DNA of 64,000 nucleotides from Dyadobacter luteus (GCF_003383615.1 NZ_QNUL01000004.1:1-64000); one strand, 5' to 3'; numbered from the stretch's first letter, positions 9,495 through 18,303 are shown. Notes: generated by a model from the sequence alone, not told the origin. Made by a program: numbers and translations.

Positions 9495-9507
9495 TGCAAA
9501 ATTTGCG
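9495..9507. promoter_or_regulatory. Operator-like inverted repeat O1
   Basis: TGCA-AAATT-TGCG, the first of three TGCA-N5-TGCR sites. It contains the palindrome GCAAAATTTGC (9496-9506). It lies 15 bp upstream of the regulator's own -33 element. Confidence 0.5.
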
Positions 9508-9556
9508 ATTATGGGTGATATTTTGTGATTGTATTTGGTTGTTTTAAAAATTATAT

Positions 9557-9569
9557 TGCAAATAATGCA
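9557..9569. promoter_or_regulatory. Operator-like inverted repeat O2
   Basis: TGCA-AATAA-TGCA, starting 62 bp after O1 and 64 bp before O3. It is about 25 bp upstream of the susC -33 element. Confidence 0.5.
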
Positions 9570-9593
9570 TTAAACTTGGAATTATATTCTATG

Positions 9594-9622
9594 TTTGTTT
9601 TAATAATGCAGGAATATGTTTG
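9594..9622 (+). promoter_or_regulatory. Predicted promoter of the SusC/SusD locus
   Basis: TTTG (9594-9597), 17 bp, then TATGTTTG (9615-9622): a full match to the Bacteroidota promoter consensus. The predicted transcription start is near 9626, within operator O3, with a leader of about 40 bases before the ATG at 9665. Confidence 0.7.
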
Positions 9623-9635
9623 CATAATTTGCAAA
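9619..9635. promoter_or_regulatory. Operator-like inverted repeat O3 over the susC start site
   Basis: TTTGCATAATTTGCAAA, a perfect 6-bp inverted repeat with a 5-bp spacer and the strongest of the three sites. It overlaps the -7 element and predicted start of the susC promoter, where a bound repressor would block RNA polymerase. Confidence 0.6.
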
Positions 9636-9664
9636 AAACCTAAGTTTGTAAATCACCAATATCT

Positions 9665-12600
9665 ATGAAAAAAAATCGACATTTAGAAGACACCAGGAGC
9701 TTACTAGGCCTTTCCCTTGCAGGATTTATGGCTTTTAGCCTCCTCGGGGGAGTTGCAGCTAATGGGAAAGGAGTGGAGTTAGTGAAAGTTTCAAGGAATG
9801 TTTTAGCCGCTCAGGAAATTTCCGGCAACGTGGTTTCTGCAAAAGATGCAACACCGGTTATCGGAGCTACCGTGCTTGTGAAGGACAATCCTAACGCAGG
9901 TGTTATTACTGATGTGGATGGTAATTTCAAACTTAGCCTGCCCGACAGCTATGCCGGAAAAAAGCTGGTTCTGGTCGTAAGAAGTGTTGGTTTTGAAACC
10001 ATGGAAGTGGAAGTGGAAGTGGGGGAAAACCAGAGTTCACTATCAGTGAAGTTAAAGGAGAATGCTGAGCAGTTGGGCGAGGTTGTCGTTACGGCCCTTG
10101 GTATGAAAAAGGATGCAAGAGCTGTGGGTTATGCCGTAACCGAGGTAAGCGGATCGCAGTTTACGCAGGCTCGTGAAAATAACGTGGCCAATGCGCTTAC
10201 CGGTAAAATTGCCGGGGTGAATGCGACTGGTTTGTCTACCGGGCCTGGTGGTTCCAGCCGGATCGTTATCCGCGGAAATGGTTCTCTGACAGGCAACAGT
10301 CAGCCTCTTTATGTAATCAACGGCATGCCGATTGATAACAGTGTGCCAGGTGGAAGTTCAACGGTGAACGGATTAGGTACGAAAGCAGGTACCGACCGTG
10401 GAGATGGTATTGCAGCCATTAATCCGGATGATATCGAATCGATGACAGTATTGAAAGGTGGTGCGGCAGCAGCTTTGTATGGTTCACGTGGAGCCAATGG
10501 GGTTATTTTGATCACTACCAAAAAAGGAAAGGCTCAGAAAGGAATCGGAGTGGAGTACAATGGAACTTACACGATGGAAAACGTTTCTGTATTTCCCGAT
10601 TTTCAATATGAATACGGGCAGGGCGATGGCGGTGTTATGCCAACCACACTCGCTGCAGCGCAGGCGAGCGGTCGCCGTTCTTTCGGAGCCAGAATTGATG
10701 GAAATACCAATTACATGGCAGCCGATGGGCAGAACCACCCTTATACAGCACAAAAGGACAACCTGAAAAATTTCTATCAGACAGGAACTACTTCAACGCA
10801 TTCGGTTGCACTTTCAGGTGGGAGCGAAAAAGTAATGTATCGCCTTTCGCTTGCGGATCTGAATGCAAAAAGTGTGTTGCCTTCCAACACCTATAATCGC
10901 AAAACGGCAAGTCTTAACATTTCTGCAAACCTGAGTGATCGTTTGAAAGCAGAGGCCGTAGTGCAGTACAACCGTGAAAAAGGTAAAAACAGGCCTGTTG
11001 CAGGGGATGCTTTGGGTAACCCGAACTGGATGGCTTATGAAGTGGCCAATACAGTGGATGTACGCTGGCTTCAACCCGGACATGATGCGAATGGAAATGA
11101 GATCATCTGGAATGATGCAGGTATTGTTACCAACGGTTATTTCTTTATTAATAAATTCAAACAGGAGGATACCAAAGACCGTTTTATCGGGCAGGCGTCA
11201 ATTTCTTATGACATCCTGAAAAACCTGACTGTTAAAGCAACTACAACCCGCGACTTTTATAACTACAATTTTACAAGTATTCAGCCGACCGGAGGGCAGT
11301 ATATTCCTCAGGGACAATATGATGGCATTAAGTCCGATGTGTCAGAAACCAATAGCATGCTGACAGCGAACTACAACACCAAATTTGGTGAGTCTGTAGG
11401 TTTTTCGGCCATGTTGGGTGCAAATGCGCGTCAGTTCACCATGAACCAGTTTGATTTTACCGGTCAGGGTTTTACAGTTCCTTATTTCTATAGTTATTCC
11501 AACCTGTCCACTGCTTCCGCCGTGCCGACAGAAACGAATATCAAAACCAACTCGGTGTTTGGTTCAGTGGATTTTGACTACAAGAGTATCTGGTTCGTAA
11601 CGGCAACCGGTCGTCAGGATTGGTTCTCTACATTGAGTCCTACTGCCAACAGTATTTTCTATCCAAGCTTTGCCAGCAGTCTTATGTTGTCGGATATCTT
11701 CACGATGCCAAGAGCTATTGATGTGCTGAAGCTTCGCGGATCATGGGCGCAGGTAGGTGGCGGTGGTCCTGATCCTTACGCGATCAATCTGGCTTACAGT
11801 GCCGTACCAAGTGCAAGTTCAGTTCCTTTGCAAAATGTGAGCTCTGCTTCGATTACCAATGCTACGTTGAAACCATTTACTTCAACCACGATCGAATTCG
11901 GCTTGAACGCGCGTCTGTTCAAAGGGCGTGTGAATCTGGATGCGGCGGTATATGATAAAAAATCAACAAATGACATTGTGAGTGTACCTATTTCATTAGC
12001 ATCGGGATATACGAGCGCGATTTTGAACTCCGGTGAGCTGAGCAACAAAGGTGTGGAATTGCTATTGGAGGTGACGCCCATTCAAAAGGGTAATTTCTCC
12101 TGGGATGCCGGATTTAACTTTGCCTATAACAAAAGTGAAGTGTTGAAGCTGGCTGATGGAATAGAAACTTTTTCAATCGGTGGATCTGCTAACGGAAACG
12201 CCTTGATCAATAACAAGGTAAATATGCCTTTTGGTGGGATTTACGGATACCGCATGGCAAGAGATACGCAGGGGAGAATCATTTATGATACCAACTCAAA
12301 CCTGCCGGTACAAACAGACAATAACCAATACCTGGGTAATGGGGTACATCCTTACACGATGGGTCTGACAAATACCTTCAAGTACAAACACTTCTCTTTG
12401 GATGTATTGGTAGATGGTAAATTCGGTGGCGAAGTATTCTCAGTAATGGAGGTGTATGCAACCCGTCTTGGTTTGATGAAATCTACTTTGCCTGGCCGTG
12501 AAAACGGATTGCTTCTGGAAGGTGTGACTGCAAGCGGTGCTGAATATTCGCACACTGTACCTGTAGCCAACCTGCGCGCAGCCTACTACAACAACCTGAA

Positions 12601-12871
12601 CAGATATACGGAGCTGTTTGTACACGATGCAAGTTTTGTGAAACTACGTCAGGTGATCCTGTCCTACCGATTGCCGGCCGGTTTCCTAAAGGCGGTGGGT
12701 GTACAATCGGCAAATGTTTCGCTGGTAGGACGTAACCTTCTGATTCTGTATAAAAAGACAGACAATTTCGACCCTGAGCAGGGTTTGACCAGTGGAGCTG
12801 CACAAGGTATTGAGTCAATTGGTTTGCCTCGTACCCGCTCATTTGGTGTGAATCTGAATCTGAAATTCTAA
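9665..12871 (+). CDS. SusC/RagA-family TonB-dependent outer membrane transporter
   Basis: The outer-membrane channel of a SusC/SusD pair, 1068 residues. An N-terminal signal region is followed by a carboxypeptidase-regulatory-like beta domain (ISGNVVSAKDATPVIGATV, about 55-130). Then come a TonB-box-like segment (EVVVTALGM), the plug domain with RIVIRGNGSLTG, and a long beta-barrel ending in aromatic FGVNLNLKF. The signal peptide is rather long and starts with a charged segment, so an in-frame alternative start cannot be excluded, though the upstream promoter fits this ATG. The SusD gene starts 13 bases after its stop. The substrate is not evident; the downstream M19 dipeptidase and RidA protein suggest a peptide or amine compound rather than a polysaccharide. 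Confidence 0.93.
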   Translation: MKKNRHLEDTRSLLGLSLAGFMAFSLLGGVAANGKGVELVKVSRNVLAAQEISGNVVSAKDATPVIGATVLVKDNPNAGVITDVDGNFKLSLPDSYAGKKLVLVVRSVGFETMEVEVEVGENQSSLSVKLKENAEQLGEVVVTALGMKKDARAVGYAVTEVSGSQFTQARENNVANALTGKIAGVNATGLSTGPGGSSRIVIRGNGSLTGNSQPLYVINGMPIDNSVPGGSSTVNGLGTKAGTDRGDGIAAINPDDIESMTVLKGGAAAALYGSRGANGVILITTKKGKAQKGIGVEYNGTYTMENVSVFPDFQYEYGQGDGGVMPTTLAAAQASGRRSFGARIDGNTNYMAADGQNHPYTAQKDNLKNFYQTGTTSTHSVALSGGSEKVMYRLSLADLNAKSVLPSNTYNRKTASLNISANLSDRLKAEAVVQYNREKGKNRPVAGDALGNPNWMAYEVANTVDVRWLQPGHDANGNEIIWNDAGIVTNGYFFINKFKQEDTKDRFIGQASISYDILKNLTVKATTTRDFYNYNFTSIQPTGGQYIPQGQYDGIKSDVSETNSMLTANYNTKFGESVGFSAMLGANARQFTMNQFDFTGQGFTVPYFYSYSNLSTASAVPTETNIKTNSVFGSVDFDYKSIWFVTATGRQDWFSTLSPTANSIFYPSFASSLMLSDIFTMPRAIDVLKLRGSWAQVGGGGPDPYAINLAYSAVPSASSVPLQNVSSASITNATLKPFTSTTIEFGLNARLFKGRVNLDAAVYDKKSTNDIVSVPISLASGYTSAILNSGELSNKGVELLLEVTPIQKGNFSWDAGFNFAYNKSEVLKLADGIETFSIGGSANGNALINNKVNMPFGGIYGYRMARDTQGRIIYDTNSNLPVQTDNNQYLGNGVHPYTMGLTNTFKYKHFSLDVLVDGKFGGEVFSVMEVYATRLGLMKSTLPGRENGLLLEGVTASGAEYSHTVPVANLRAAYYNNLNRYTELFVHDASFVKLRQVILSYRLPAGFLKAVGVQSANVSLVGRNLLILYKKTDNFDPEQGLTSGAAQGIESIGLPRTRSFGVNLNLKF

Positions 12872-12884
12872 CAAGAGAAAAGCA

Positions 12885-14426
12885 ATGAAAAAATCATTCT
12901 TAAAATATACATTACTCGCAGCCTGCAGCACGCTTTTGCTTACTTCCTGCGATAAAGGTTTCGTAGAGCTGAACACAAATCCTAATGCGGTGACGGTTCC
13001 GAATACGCCCTACATATTTAGTAAAGCGATTTATGATGGAGCTCAGTTCAGCGGTAACAAAGGTGCGCTTCTGTTCGGTCTGATGCAGTACACCACCAGC
13101 TATAATGATGTGGAAGGTTTCGGATCAAAGTATGTGGCATCTCAGGTCAATGCAACCGGTGGTGTTTTTACAAATGCCTACCCGGCCCAGATCAATGAGA
13201 TCGGAGAAGTGATCAAGGCTTTGAAAGATGATCCGGCGCGTGTGAATATGTATGCCATGGCGCGTATCTGGAAAGTATATTGCTTCAGCCGCCTGACGGA
13301 TCTGTATGGTGATATCCCGTATTCAGAGGCGGGGCAGGGCTATAACCTTTCCATTTTTCAGCCTAAATACGATACGCAAAGCACGATTTATCCGGATATG
13401 CTCAATGAGCTGGAAGCAGCAGCAACGAGTCTGAATGCATCGAGTGCTGCATCTTTTGGTGGTGCTGATCTGATTTACCAGGGTAATATCACGCAGTGGA
13501 AAAAGTTTGCCTATTCGCTGATGCTGCGTCTGGGTATGCGTTTAAGCAAAGTGGATGCCACTGCTTCACAAAGCTGGGTAACCAAGGCGATTGCAGGTGG
13601 TGTGATCAGAGAATACGCTGATATTGCAAAAGTAAGCTATACGACGGGAGGGCAGAATATTAACAAAAACCCGATTGCATGGCAACTGCTGAATGATAAC
13701 TATATGCGTGCCGACGGGAGCAATAATACAGAAGGAGGAAAATATCAGGATGTATTTATTAGTGCTTTGAAAGCAAATAATGATCCCCGGCTAGGTGTAC
13801 TTTCTGTAGTGTACGTCAATGGTGTGGCTAGCTCCGATGAATCGATTCAAAAGGGGATGTCTGCCGGTATCAACGGAGTGAAACCTGCCGATTTTGTTAC
13901 TTACTCGGAGCCGAAACAGACAACTGTCCTGAAACAGGATGCTCCCTTATTGCTTTTCACCGTAGCAGAATCCAACTTCTTGCTTGCTGAAGCAGCGTTG
14001 AAAGGTTGGTATACTACTGAAACTGCACCGGCTTTGTATGAAACAGGTATCCGTGCTGCCATGAGACAATGGGATTTGATCAGTGGTACTACCAATGTCA
14101 TCAGTCAGGCGCGTGTCGACAGCTATGTAGCTGCGCATCCTTTCAATACTGCAGGAACTGTAGCGCAACGTACAGAGCAGATTTACAAGGAGTTCTGGGT
14201 TGGTCTGTTCCCGGATGCGCAGGAAGTGTACAACAACTATCGCCGCACGGGTTATCCGGCGCTGATACCTAATGTATATCCCGGAAATGCCACGGGAGGA
14301 AGAATATTCCGCAGGTTCCTGTATCCTGTAAGTGAACAGACGCTTAACCGGGTAGCTTATGACGAGGCAGTTCAGAGACAAGGTACGGACGATCTTATGA
14401 CCCGTATCTGGTGGGACAAACAATAG
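12885..14426 (+). CDS. SusD/RagB-family nutrient-binding lipoprotein
   Basis: The surface lipoprotein partner of the preceding SusC, 513 residues. The signal peptide ends in LLTSC, followed by FVELNTNPNAVT, the NPN-containing start typical of the SusD-like group. Helical TPR-like segments follow, with a C-terminal YPVSEQTLN block as in SusD proteins (F/YPIP..E). It is expected to cap the SusC barrel and bind substrate. Only 42 bases separate it from the GntP transporter gene, which supports a single transcript from the 9594 promoter. Confidence 0.9.
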   Translation: MKKSFLKYTLLAACSTLLLTSCDKGFVELNTNPNAVTVPNTPYIFSKAIYDGAQFSGNKGALLFGLMQYTTSYNDVEGFGSKYVASQVNATGGVFTNAYPAQINEIGEVIKALKDDPARVNMYAMARIWKVYCFSRLTDLYGDIPYSEAGQGYNLSIFQPKYDTQSTIYPDMLNELEAAATSLNASSAASFGGADLIYQGNITQWKKFAYSLMLRLGMRLSKVDATASQSWVTKAIAGGVIREYADIAKVSYTTGGQNINKNPIAWQLLNDNYMRADGSNNTEGGKYQDVFISALKANNDPRLGVLSVVYVNGVASSDESIQKGMSAGINGVKPADFVTYSEPKQTTVLKQDAPLLLFTVAESNFLLAEAALKGWYTTETAPALYETGIRAAMRQWDLISGTTNVISQARVDSYVAAHPFNTAGTVAQRTEQIYKEFWVGLFPDAQEVYNNYRRTGYPALIPNVYPGNATGGRIFRRFLYPVSEQTLNRVAYDEAVQRQGTDDLMTRIWWDKQ

Positions 14427-14468
14427 CCCTGTCTCCATACATACTATTGATCAACTATTTCCTGACCC

Positions 14469-15791
14469 ATGCTGATTCTATCGACCGTTGTTGCCATCCT
14501 GTTGCTTGTATACCTGATTGCCGGACTTAAACTGGATACATTTATCTCCTTTTTGCTGGTATCGGTACTACTCGGCTCAGTAGCGGGAATGACGGTCATA
14601 GATATAAGTGCATCGGTACAAAAGGGAATTGGTAATACGCTAGGCGATCTGATTCTGATTATAGGGTTCGGGGCTATGCTGGGGAAACTGGTAGCTGATA
14701 GTGGGGCAGCGCAAAAGATTACAGACGTATTGGTAAAGTTTTTCGGTATATCAGGAATTCAGTGGGGGATGATGCTTTCAGGCTTTATCATCGGAATCCC
14801 GCTTTTCTACAATGCCGGTTTCGCGATCGTCATTCCGCTCATTTTTATGATCGCCAGCAGCACAGGACTGCCACTTTTGTACATAGCCATACCCATGCTC
14901 TCTGCTTTGTCAGTAGCGCATGGGTTTTTGCCACCTCATCCTTCGCCTGCCGCTATCGCGGGTCAGCTGCATGCGGATCTTGGTAAAACACTGATTTATG
15001 GCATTATTGTAGCTATTCCTTCTATTGTAGTGGCAGGCCCGCTGTTTGGACGCACACTTAAAACCATGAAGGCGGTTCCTCGTACCGACTTTTTTAACCT
15101 GCAACCGCGGCCTGCTCATGAACTGCCCGGTTTAGGAATTAGTATAGCTGCGGCGCTGTTGCCTGTTGTTTTACTGATTGCAACTTCCGGCATCCGGTCA
15201 TTATCTGAGATACCAAAAGAAGGTTTGGCTTCCAACTTGCTTGCCCTTATTGCGCTTCCCTGGTTCGGAATGTTGCTGTCTGTGTTGTTTGCAGGTATTT
15301 TCTTAGGTGTAAAAAGAGGAAAAAGTGTTGCTTACCTTTCCAAATCATGCGAAGAGGCCTTCAAATCTGTTTCCGGGATTCTTCTGGTGATTGCAGGTGC
15401 CGGTGTTTTTAAGCAAATCATGACTGACAGTGGTATCAATAATGAGTTGGCTTCTCTGCTCAAAAATGCTTCGCTTTCACCACTGATCCTGGCCTGGTTT
15501 ATGGCCGCGATAATTCGTGTTTGCGTGGGATCTGCTACGGTTGCAGGTCTTACCACAGTTGGTATTTTAGCGCCGACGTTGATAGAACAACAAGTGAATC
15601 CTGAACTTGCAGTTCTTGCAATAGGGGCGGGCAGCCTTATGTTTTCGCATTTGAACGACGGAGGATTCTGGTTGTTCAAGGAATATTTCAACCTGAGTAT
15701 TAAAGACACAATTCGCAGTTGGTCGTTAATGGAAACCATTATATCCATCGTCGGTCTCTGTAGTATACTAGTGTTGAATGCTCTGATTTAA
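14469..15791 (+). CDS. GntP-family gluconate/hydroxy-acid:H+ symporter
   Basis: An inner-membrane proton symporter of 440 residues with about 12 hydrophobic segments across its whole length. The motif-rich middle (FLPPHPSPAAIAGQLHAD) is characteristic of GntP/GntT gluconate permeases. A late segment with GSATVAGLTTVGILAP and SHLNDGGFWLFKEYF also matches that family. Members carry gluconate, other hydroxy acids or D-serine, so the label should not be taken as proof of gluconate. As part of the DeoR-controlled locus it would carry product from the periplasm into the cytoplasm. Confidence 0.88.
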   Translation: MLILSTVVAILLLVYLIAGLKLDTFISFLLVSVLLGSVAGMTVIDISASVQKGIGNTLGDLILIIGFGAMLGKLVADSGAAQKITDVLVKFFGISGIQWGMMLSGFIIGIPLFYNAGFAIVIPLIFMIASSTGLPLLYIAIPMLSALSVAHGFLPPHPSPAAIAGQLHADLGKTLIYGIIVAIPSIVVAGPLFGRTLKTMKAVPRTDFFNLQPRPAHELPGLGISIAAALLPVVLLIATSGIRSLSEIPKEGLASNLLALIALPWFGMLLSVLFAGIFLGVKRGKSVAYLSKSCEEAFKSVSGILLVIAGAGVFKQIMTDSGINNELASLLKNASLSPLILAWFMAAIIRVCVGSATVAGLTTVGILAPTLIEQQVNPELAVLAIGAGSLMFSHLNDGGFWLFKEYFNLSIKDTIRSWSLMETIISIVGLCSILVLNALI

Positions 15792-15802
15792 TTAATACAG
15801 TT

Positions 15803-15910
15803 CTATGTTTTGAAAGAATATTAATCCTGCTGCTCTTTGGAAGTTTCGCGTTGAGTGCAGTGAAAACAACGCAAATTGAAATAGACAGAGCAAATAGGGC
15901 GCAAGCTTAG
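15803..15910 (+). pseudogene. Gene fossil: orphan signal-peptide fragment
   Basis: Between the transporter and the RidA gene one frame reads a signal-peptide-like stretch (FERILILLLFGSFALSA) followed by about 16 polar residues and a TAG at 15908-15910. It has no in-frame start. Deleting one T from the four-T run at 15808-15811 would join it to the ATG at 15805 and give a clean exported N-terminus. I read it as the 5' end of a secreted protein gene, inactivated by a frameshift and a deletion. The alternative is chance, since the segment is only about 34 codons. Confidence 0.35.
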
Positions 15911-15943
15911 TTATAATAGTTAATAAATTAAAAATCAGATAGT

Positions 15944-16429
15944 ATGAGTGTTGAAGCAACCATCGTTAGCCCGGAAGAGGCATTTGCAGCATTGAATTTA
16001 TCTTTGCCTCCGGCACCCACGCCACTGGGCGTATACAAGCCTTGCCTGGTCGACGGGAAATATTTATATCTGTCAGGACACGGACCGGTGCGTGATGATA
16101 AGAGCCTGATTATCGGTAGGATCGGAAGTGATATGGATATCGAAGAAGGGAAATTGGCGGCACGTCAGGTGGGATTGACCATGCTTTCTACGATTAAGGA
16201 GAATGTAGGCAGCTTAAACAGGATTAAGCGTGTTGTTAAAATATTGGGAATGGTAAATTGTACTGCAGATTTTGAGCGTCATCCGTACGTAATCAATGGT
16301 TGCAGCGAACTTTTTGCAGATATTTACGGTACCGAAAACGGAATCGGTGTACGTAGCGCAGTTGGAATGGGTTCGTTACCTGACAATATTCCGGTGGAGG
16401 TTGAAGCCTTGTTTGAACTACACGACTAA
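15944..16429 (+). CDS. RidA/YjgF-family protein
   Basis: A 161-residue protein of the YjgF/YER057c/UK114 superfamily, whose best-known members deaminate reactive enamine/imine intermediates. It is longer than classical RidA (about 130) and belongs to the extended subgroup, as seen from LYLSGHGPVRDD near residues 46-57 and the C-terminal VGMGSLPDNIPVEVEALFEL. In that subgroup the catalytic arginine of RidA (in the segment just before the C-terminal PVEVEA) is not conserved, and here the equivalent region reads NGIGVRSAVGM. Deaminase activity is therefore uncertain. The M19 dipeptidase gene begins 11 bases after its stop, a strong hint of joint function. Confidence 0.85.
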   Translation: MSVEATIVSPEEAFAALNLSLPPAPTPLGVYKPCLVDGKYLYLSGHGPVRDDKSLIIGRIGSDMDIEEGKLAARQVGLTMLSTIKENVGSLNRIKRVVKILGMVNCTADFERHPYVINGCSELFADIYGTENGIGVRSAVGMGSLPDNIPVEVEALFELHD

Positions 16430-16440
16430 TTAACAAGCCT

Positions 16441-17511
16441 ATGTTTATATTCGATGCCCATCTTGACCTGAGTATGAATGCGGTTGAATGGAACCGCGAT
16501 TTGAGGTTACCGGTGACCGACGTTCGGGCGAGGGAAGAAGGAATGACCGACAAACCTGACAGAGCCAAGGGGACAGTTACGTTTCCTGCGCTGCGGGAAG
16601 GCAAAATTGGTTTGGTAGTGGCTACACAAATCGCGCGGTTTGTAAAACCCGGAAGTCTGATACCCGGCTGGAATTCACCTGAGCAAGCCTGGGCGATGAC
16701 GCAGGCACAGATTGCCTGGTATCAAAGCATGGAAGAATGCGGTGAAATGGTTCAGATAAATAATCTGGAATCACTGGAGAAACATCTGGCTCTGTGGAAT
16801 GATGGAACGCCAAACGACAGTAAACCAATTGGATATATTCTCAGCCTGGAAGGAGCGGATTCGCTGGTGACACTAGGGCACGTGGAACGAGCTTATAATT
16901 ATGGTCTGCGTGCGATAGGGCCCGCACATTACGGCCCTGGACGTTATGCACAAGGGACTGATGCGACTGGTTTTATGGGCAAGGCCGGACAGGATTTGCT
17001 TAGAGAAATGGAACGGCTTAATATAATCCTGGACGCTACACATCTTTGCGACGATAGCTTTTGGGAGGCAATGGATCATTTCAACGGACCGGTGTGGGCA
17101 AGCCATAATCTATGCCGAAGCCTGGTTAATCACAACCGTCAGTTCAGCGACGAACAGATTAAGGAATTGATCAGTCGTGGTGCAGTGATCGGAGGTGCTT
17201 TGGATGCATGGATGATGGTACCCAACTGGGTCAGAGGAACATCTACGCCCAAGGGTATGAATTGCAATCTGGCAGTGATGGTAGATCACCTGGACCATAT
17301 TTGTCAGTTGGCCGGTAATGCGCTGCACATTGGTATAGGGTCAGATCTGGATGGTGCTTTTGGTACTGAACAGGGTCCCTACGATCTGGAGACGATTGCT
17401 GATTTACAGAAAGTTACGACTATTCTTGAACAAAGAGGCTATACACCCACTGATATAGAAAACGTAATGCATGGCAACTGGTTGCGCTTTTTGAGAAAGA
17501 ACTGGAAATAG
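16441..17511 (+). CDS. Membrane-dipeptidase-family (peptidase M19) enzyme
   Basis: A zinc-dependent dipeptidase of the renal-dipeptidase family, 356 residues, without a signal peptide and so probably cytoplasmic. The full metal set is visible: H7 and D9 in FDAHLDL, the bridging Glu E137 in SLEGADS, H201 in DATHLCD, H222 in SHNLCR and D302 in GSDLDG. The family cleaves dipeptides, often those with a D-residue at the C-terminal position. Its tight coupling to the RidA gene and placement after SusCD and GntP suggest the last step of an uptake route. A hairpin terminator follows at 17589-17620. Confidence 0.9.
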   Translation: MFIFDAHLDLSMNAVEWNRDLRLPVTDVRAREEGMTDKPDRAKGTVTFPALREGKIGLVVATQIARFVKPGSLIPGWNSPEQAWAMTQAQIAWYQSMEECGEMVQINNLESLEKHLALWNDGTPNDSKPIGYILSLEGADSLVTLGHVERAYNYGLRAIGPAHYGPGRYAQGTDATGFMGKAGQDLLREMERLNIILDATHLCDDSFWEAMDHFNGPVWASHNLCRSLVNHNRQFSDEQIKELISRGAVIGGALDAWMMVPNWVRGTSTPKGMNCNLAVMVDHLDHICQLAGNALHIGIGSDLDGAFGTEQGPYDLETIADLQKVTTILEQRGYTPTDIENVMHGNWLRFLRKNWK

Positions 17512-17588
17512 GTATAATCTCTGTCTTCTGACGGGAGTATTTCAGTAGTAGCTTAAAAGGTAACCTTTTGATAGCATTGATATTGTAC

Positions 17589-17620
17589 AAAATCCAGGAA
17601 GCGTCGTTTTCCTGGATTTT
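17589..17620 (+). terminator. Intrinsic terminator after the M19 dipeptidase gene
   Basis: AAAATCCAGGAA (17589-17600) pairs perfectly with TTCCTGGATTTT (17609-17620) around an 8-base loop, followed by TTGT. Confidence 0.85.
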
Positions 17621-17864
17621 TTGTATTGTTGAGTTGCTAACTCAAAAAATAAATAGGAATTATGGCTGTACCATTTCTGAAATACCGTCATGTATGTAAT
17701 ATTGGTAGCAAAGTTGAGAATGAAGATTTTACAGAATTCCACAATTAGAAAGCAGAATGTTCATTCGCTGATCAATCGGTACATGATGACTTTTTTACAT
17801 GTAGCTATTTCAACGCGAAATGTCAAAACAGCATTGAGATGGTCAGATAGATCTATGTAAATTC
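17621..17864. other. Spacer between the dipeptidase terminator and the ars promoter
   Basis: With the terminator before it and the ars control region after it, this forms a gene-free stretch of more than 300 bases. It contains a small inverted repeat (TTGAGTT-gct-AACTCAA, 17629-17645). It also holds an unremarkable 28-codon open frame (17662-17748) with no recognisable features. I see no gene here. Confidence 0.5.
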
Positions 17865-17908
17865 TTGAAAAAATTTGCTCAATCAGATTTTGATCGTAAT
17901 ATTGCGAT
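17865..17908 (+). promoter_or_regulatory. ars promoter with ArsR-type operator
   Basis: ATCGTAATATTGCGAT (17893-17908) is a near-perfect inverted repeat: seven of eight positions pair. It lies 20 bp before the ATG at 17928. A weak promoter can be placed over it: TTG at 17865-17867, 17 bp, AGATTTTG at 17885-17892 (four of six consensus bases), start near 17896. The operator would then cover the start site, as expected for ArsR repression relieved by arsenite or antimonite. Confidence 0.55.
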
Positions 17909-17927
17909 GCAATTTAGGGATACAGAT

Positions 17928-18260
17928 ATGGGTGCTACCAAAACAGATTTATTTACAAAGGAACAAAACGAACTGGCTGCGATGGCCAAAGCGATTGCCC
18001 ATCCTGCCAGGATTGCAATACTGCAATACCTCGTCCGGAAGAATGCCTGCGTTTGCGGGGACCTTGTCGAAGAGCTTGGCCTGGCGCAGGCAACAACTTC
18101 CCAGCATTTGAAGGAATTGAAAACTGCCGGGATCATTCAGGGGACTATTGAAGGCGTAAGCGTTTGCTACTGTATCAATCCGAAAGTATGGAACCAGTAC
18201 CATGCCTTGTTCAGTAATTTCTTTAAAGAAGTTGACCTGTCAGGCGGTAACTGCTGCTAA
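17928..18260 (+). CDS. arsR: ArsR-family arsenic-responsive repressor
   Basis: A winged-helix metalloregulator of 110 residues, the normal family length. The Cys pair of the arsenite site lies in ACVCGDL (C41 and C43), at the start of the DNA-binding helix region. The recognition helix is AQATTSQHLKEL. The protein ends GGNCC, adding two more thiols. The frame is open back to a TTG at 17865, but the operator and the likely transcription start lie between TTG and ATG, so I place the start at ATG 17928. It heads an operon with the methyltransferase, Acr3 and phosphoesterase genes and should repress it until As(III) binds. Confidence 0.88.
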   Translation: MGATKTDLFTKEQNELAAMAKAIAHPARIAILQYLVRKNACVCGDLVEELGLAQATTSQHLKELKTAGIIQGTIEGVSVCYCINPKVWNQYHALFSNFFKEVDLSGGNCC

Positions 18261-18287
18261 AATTTTTTTGCTTAAATCAATCGCAAT

Positions 18288-18303
18288 AATGCAATATTAC
18301 GAT
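18288..18303. promoter_or_regulatory. Second ArsR-type operator, upstream of arsM
   Basis: AATGCAATATTACGAT matches the reverse complement of the first operator at 14 of 16 positions. It sits 14 bp before the methyltransferase ATG, and a further half-site (ATCGCAAT, 18280-18287) lies directly upstream. This suggests a second ArsR-controlled point inside the operon. Confidence 0.5.

Noticed and set aside
17662..17748. A 28-codon open frame upstream of arsR
   Set aside because: Too short, no family resemblance, and no promoter of its own.
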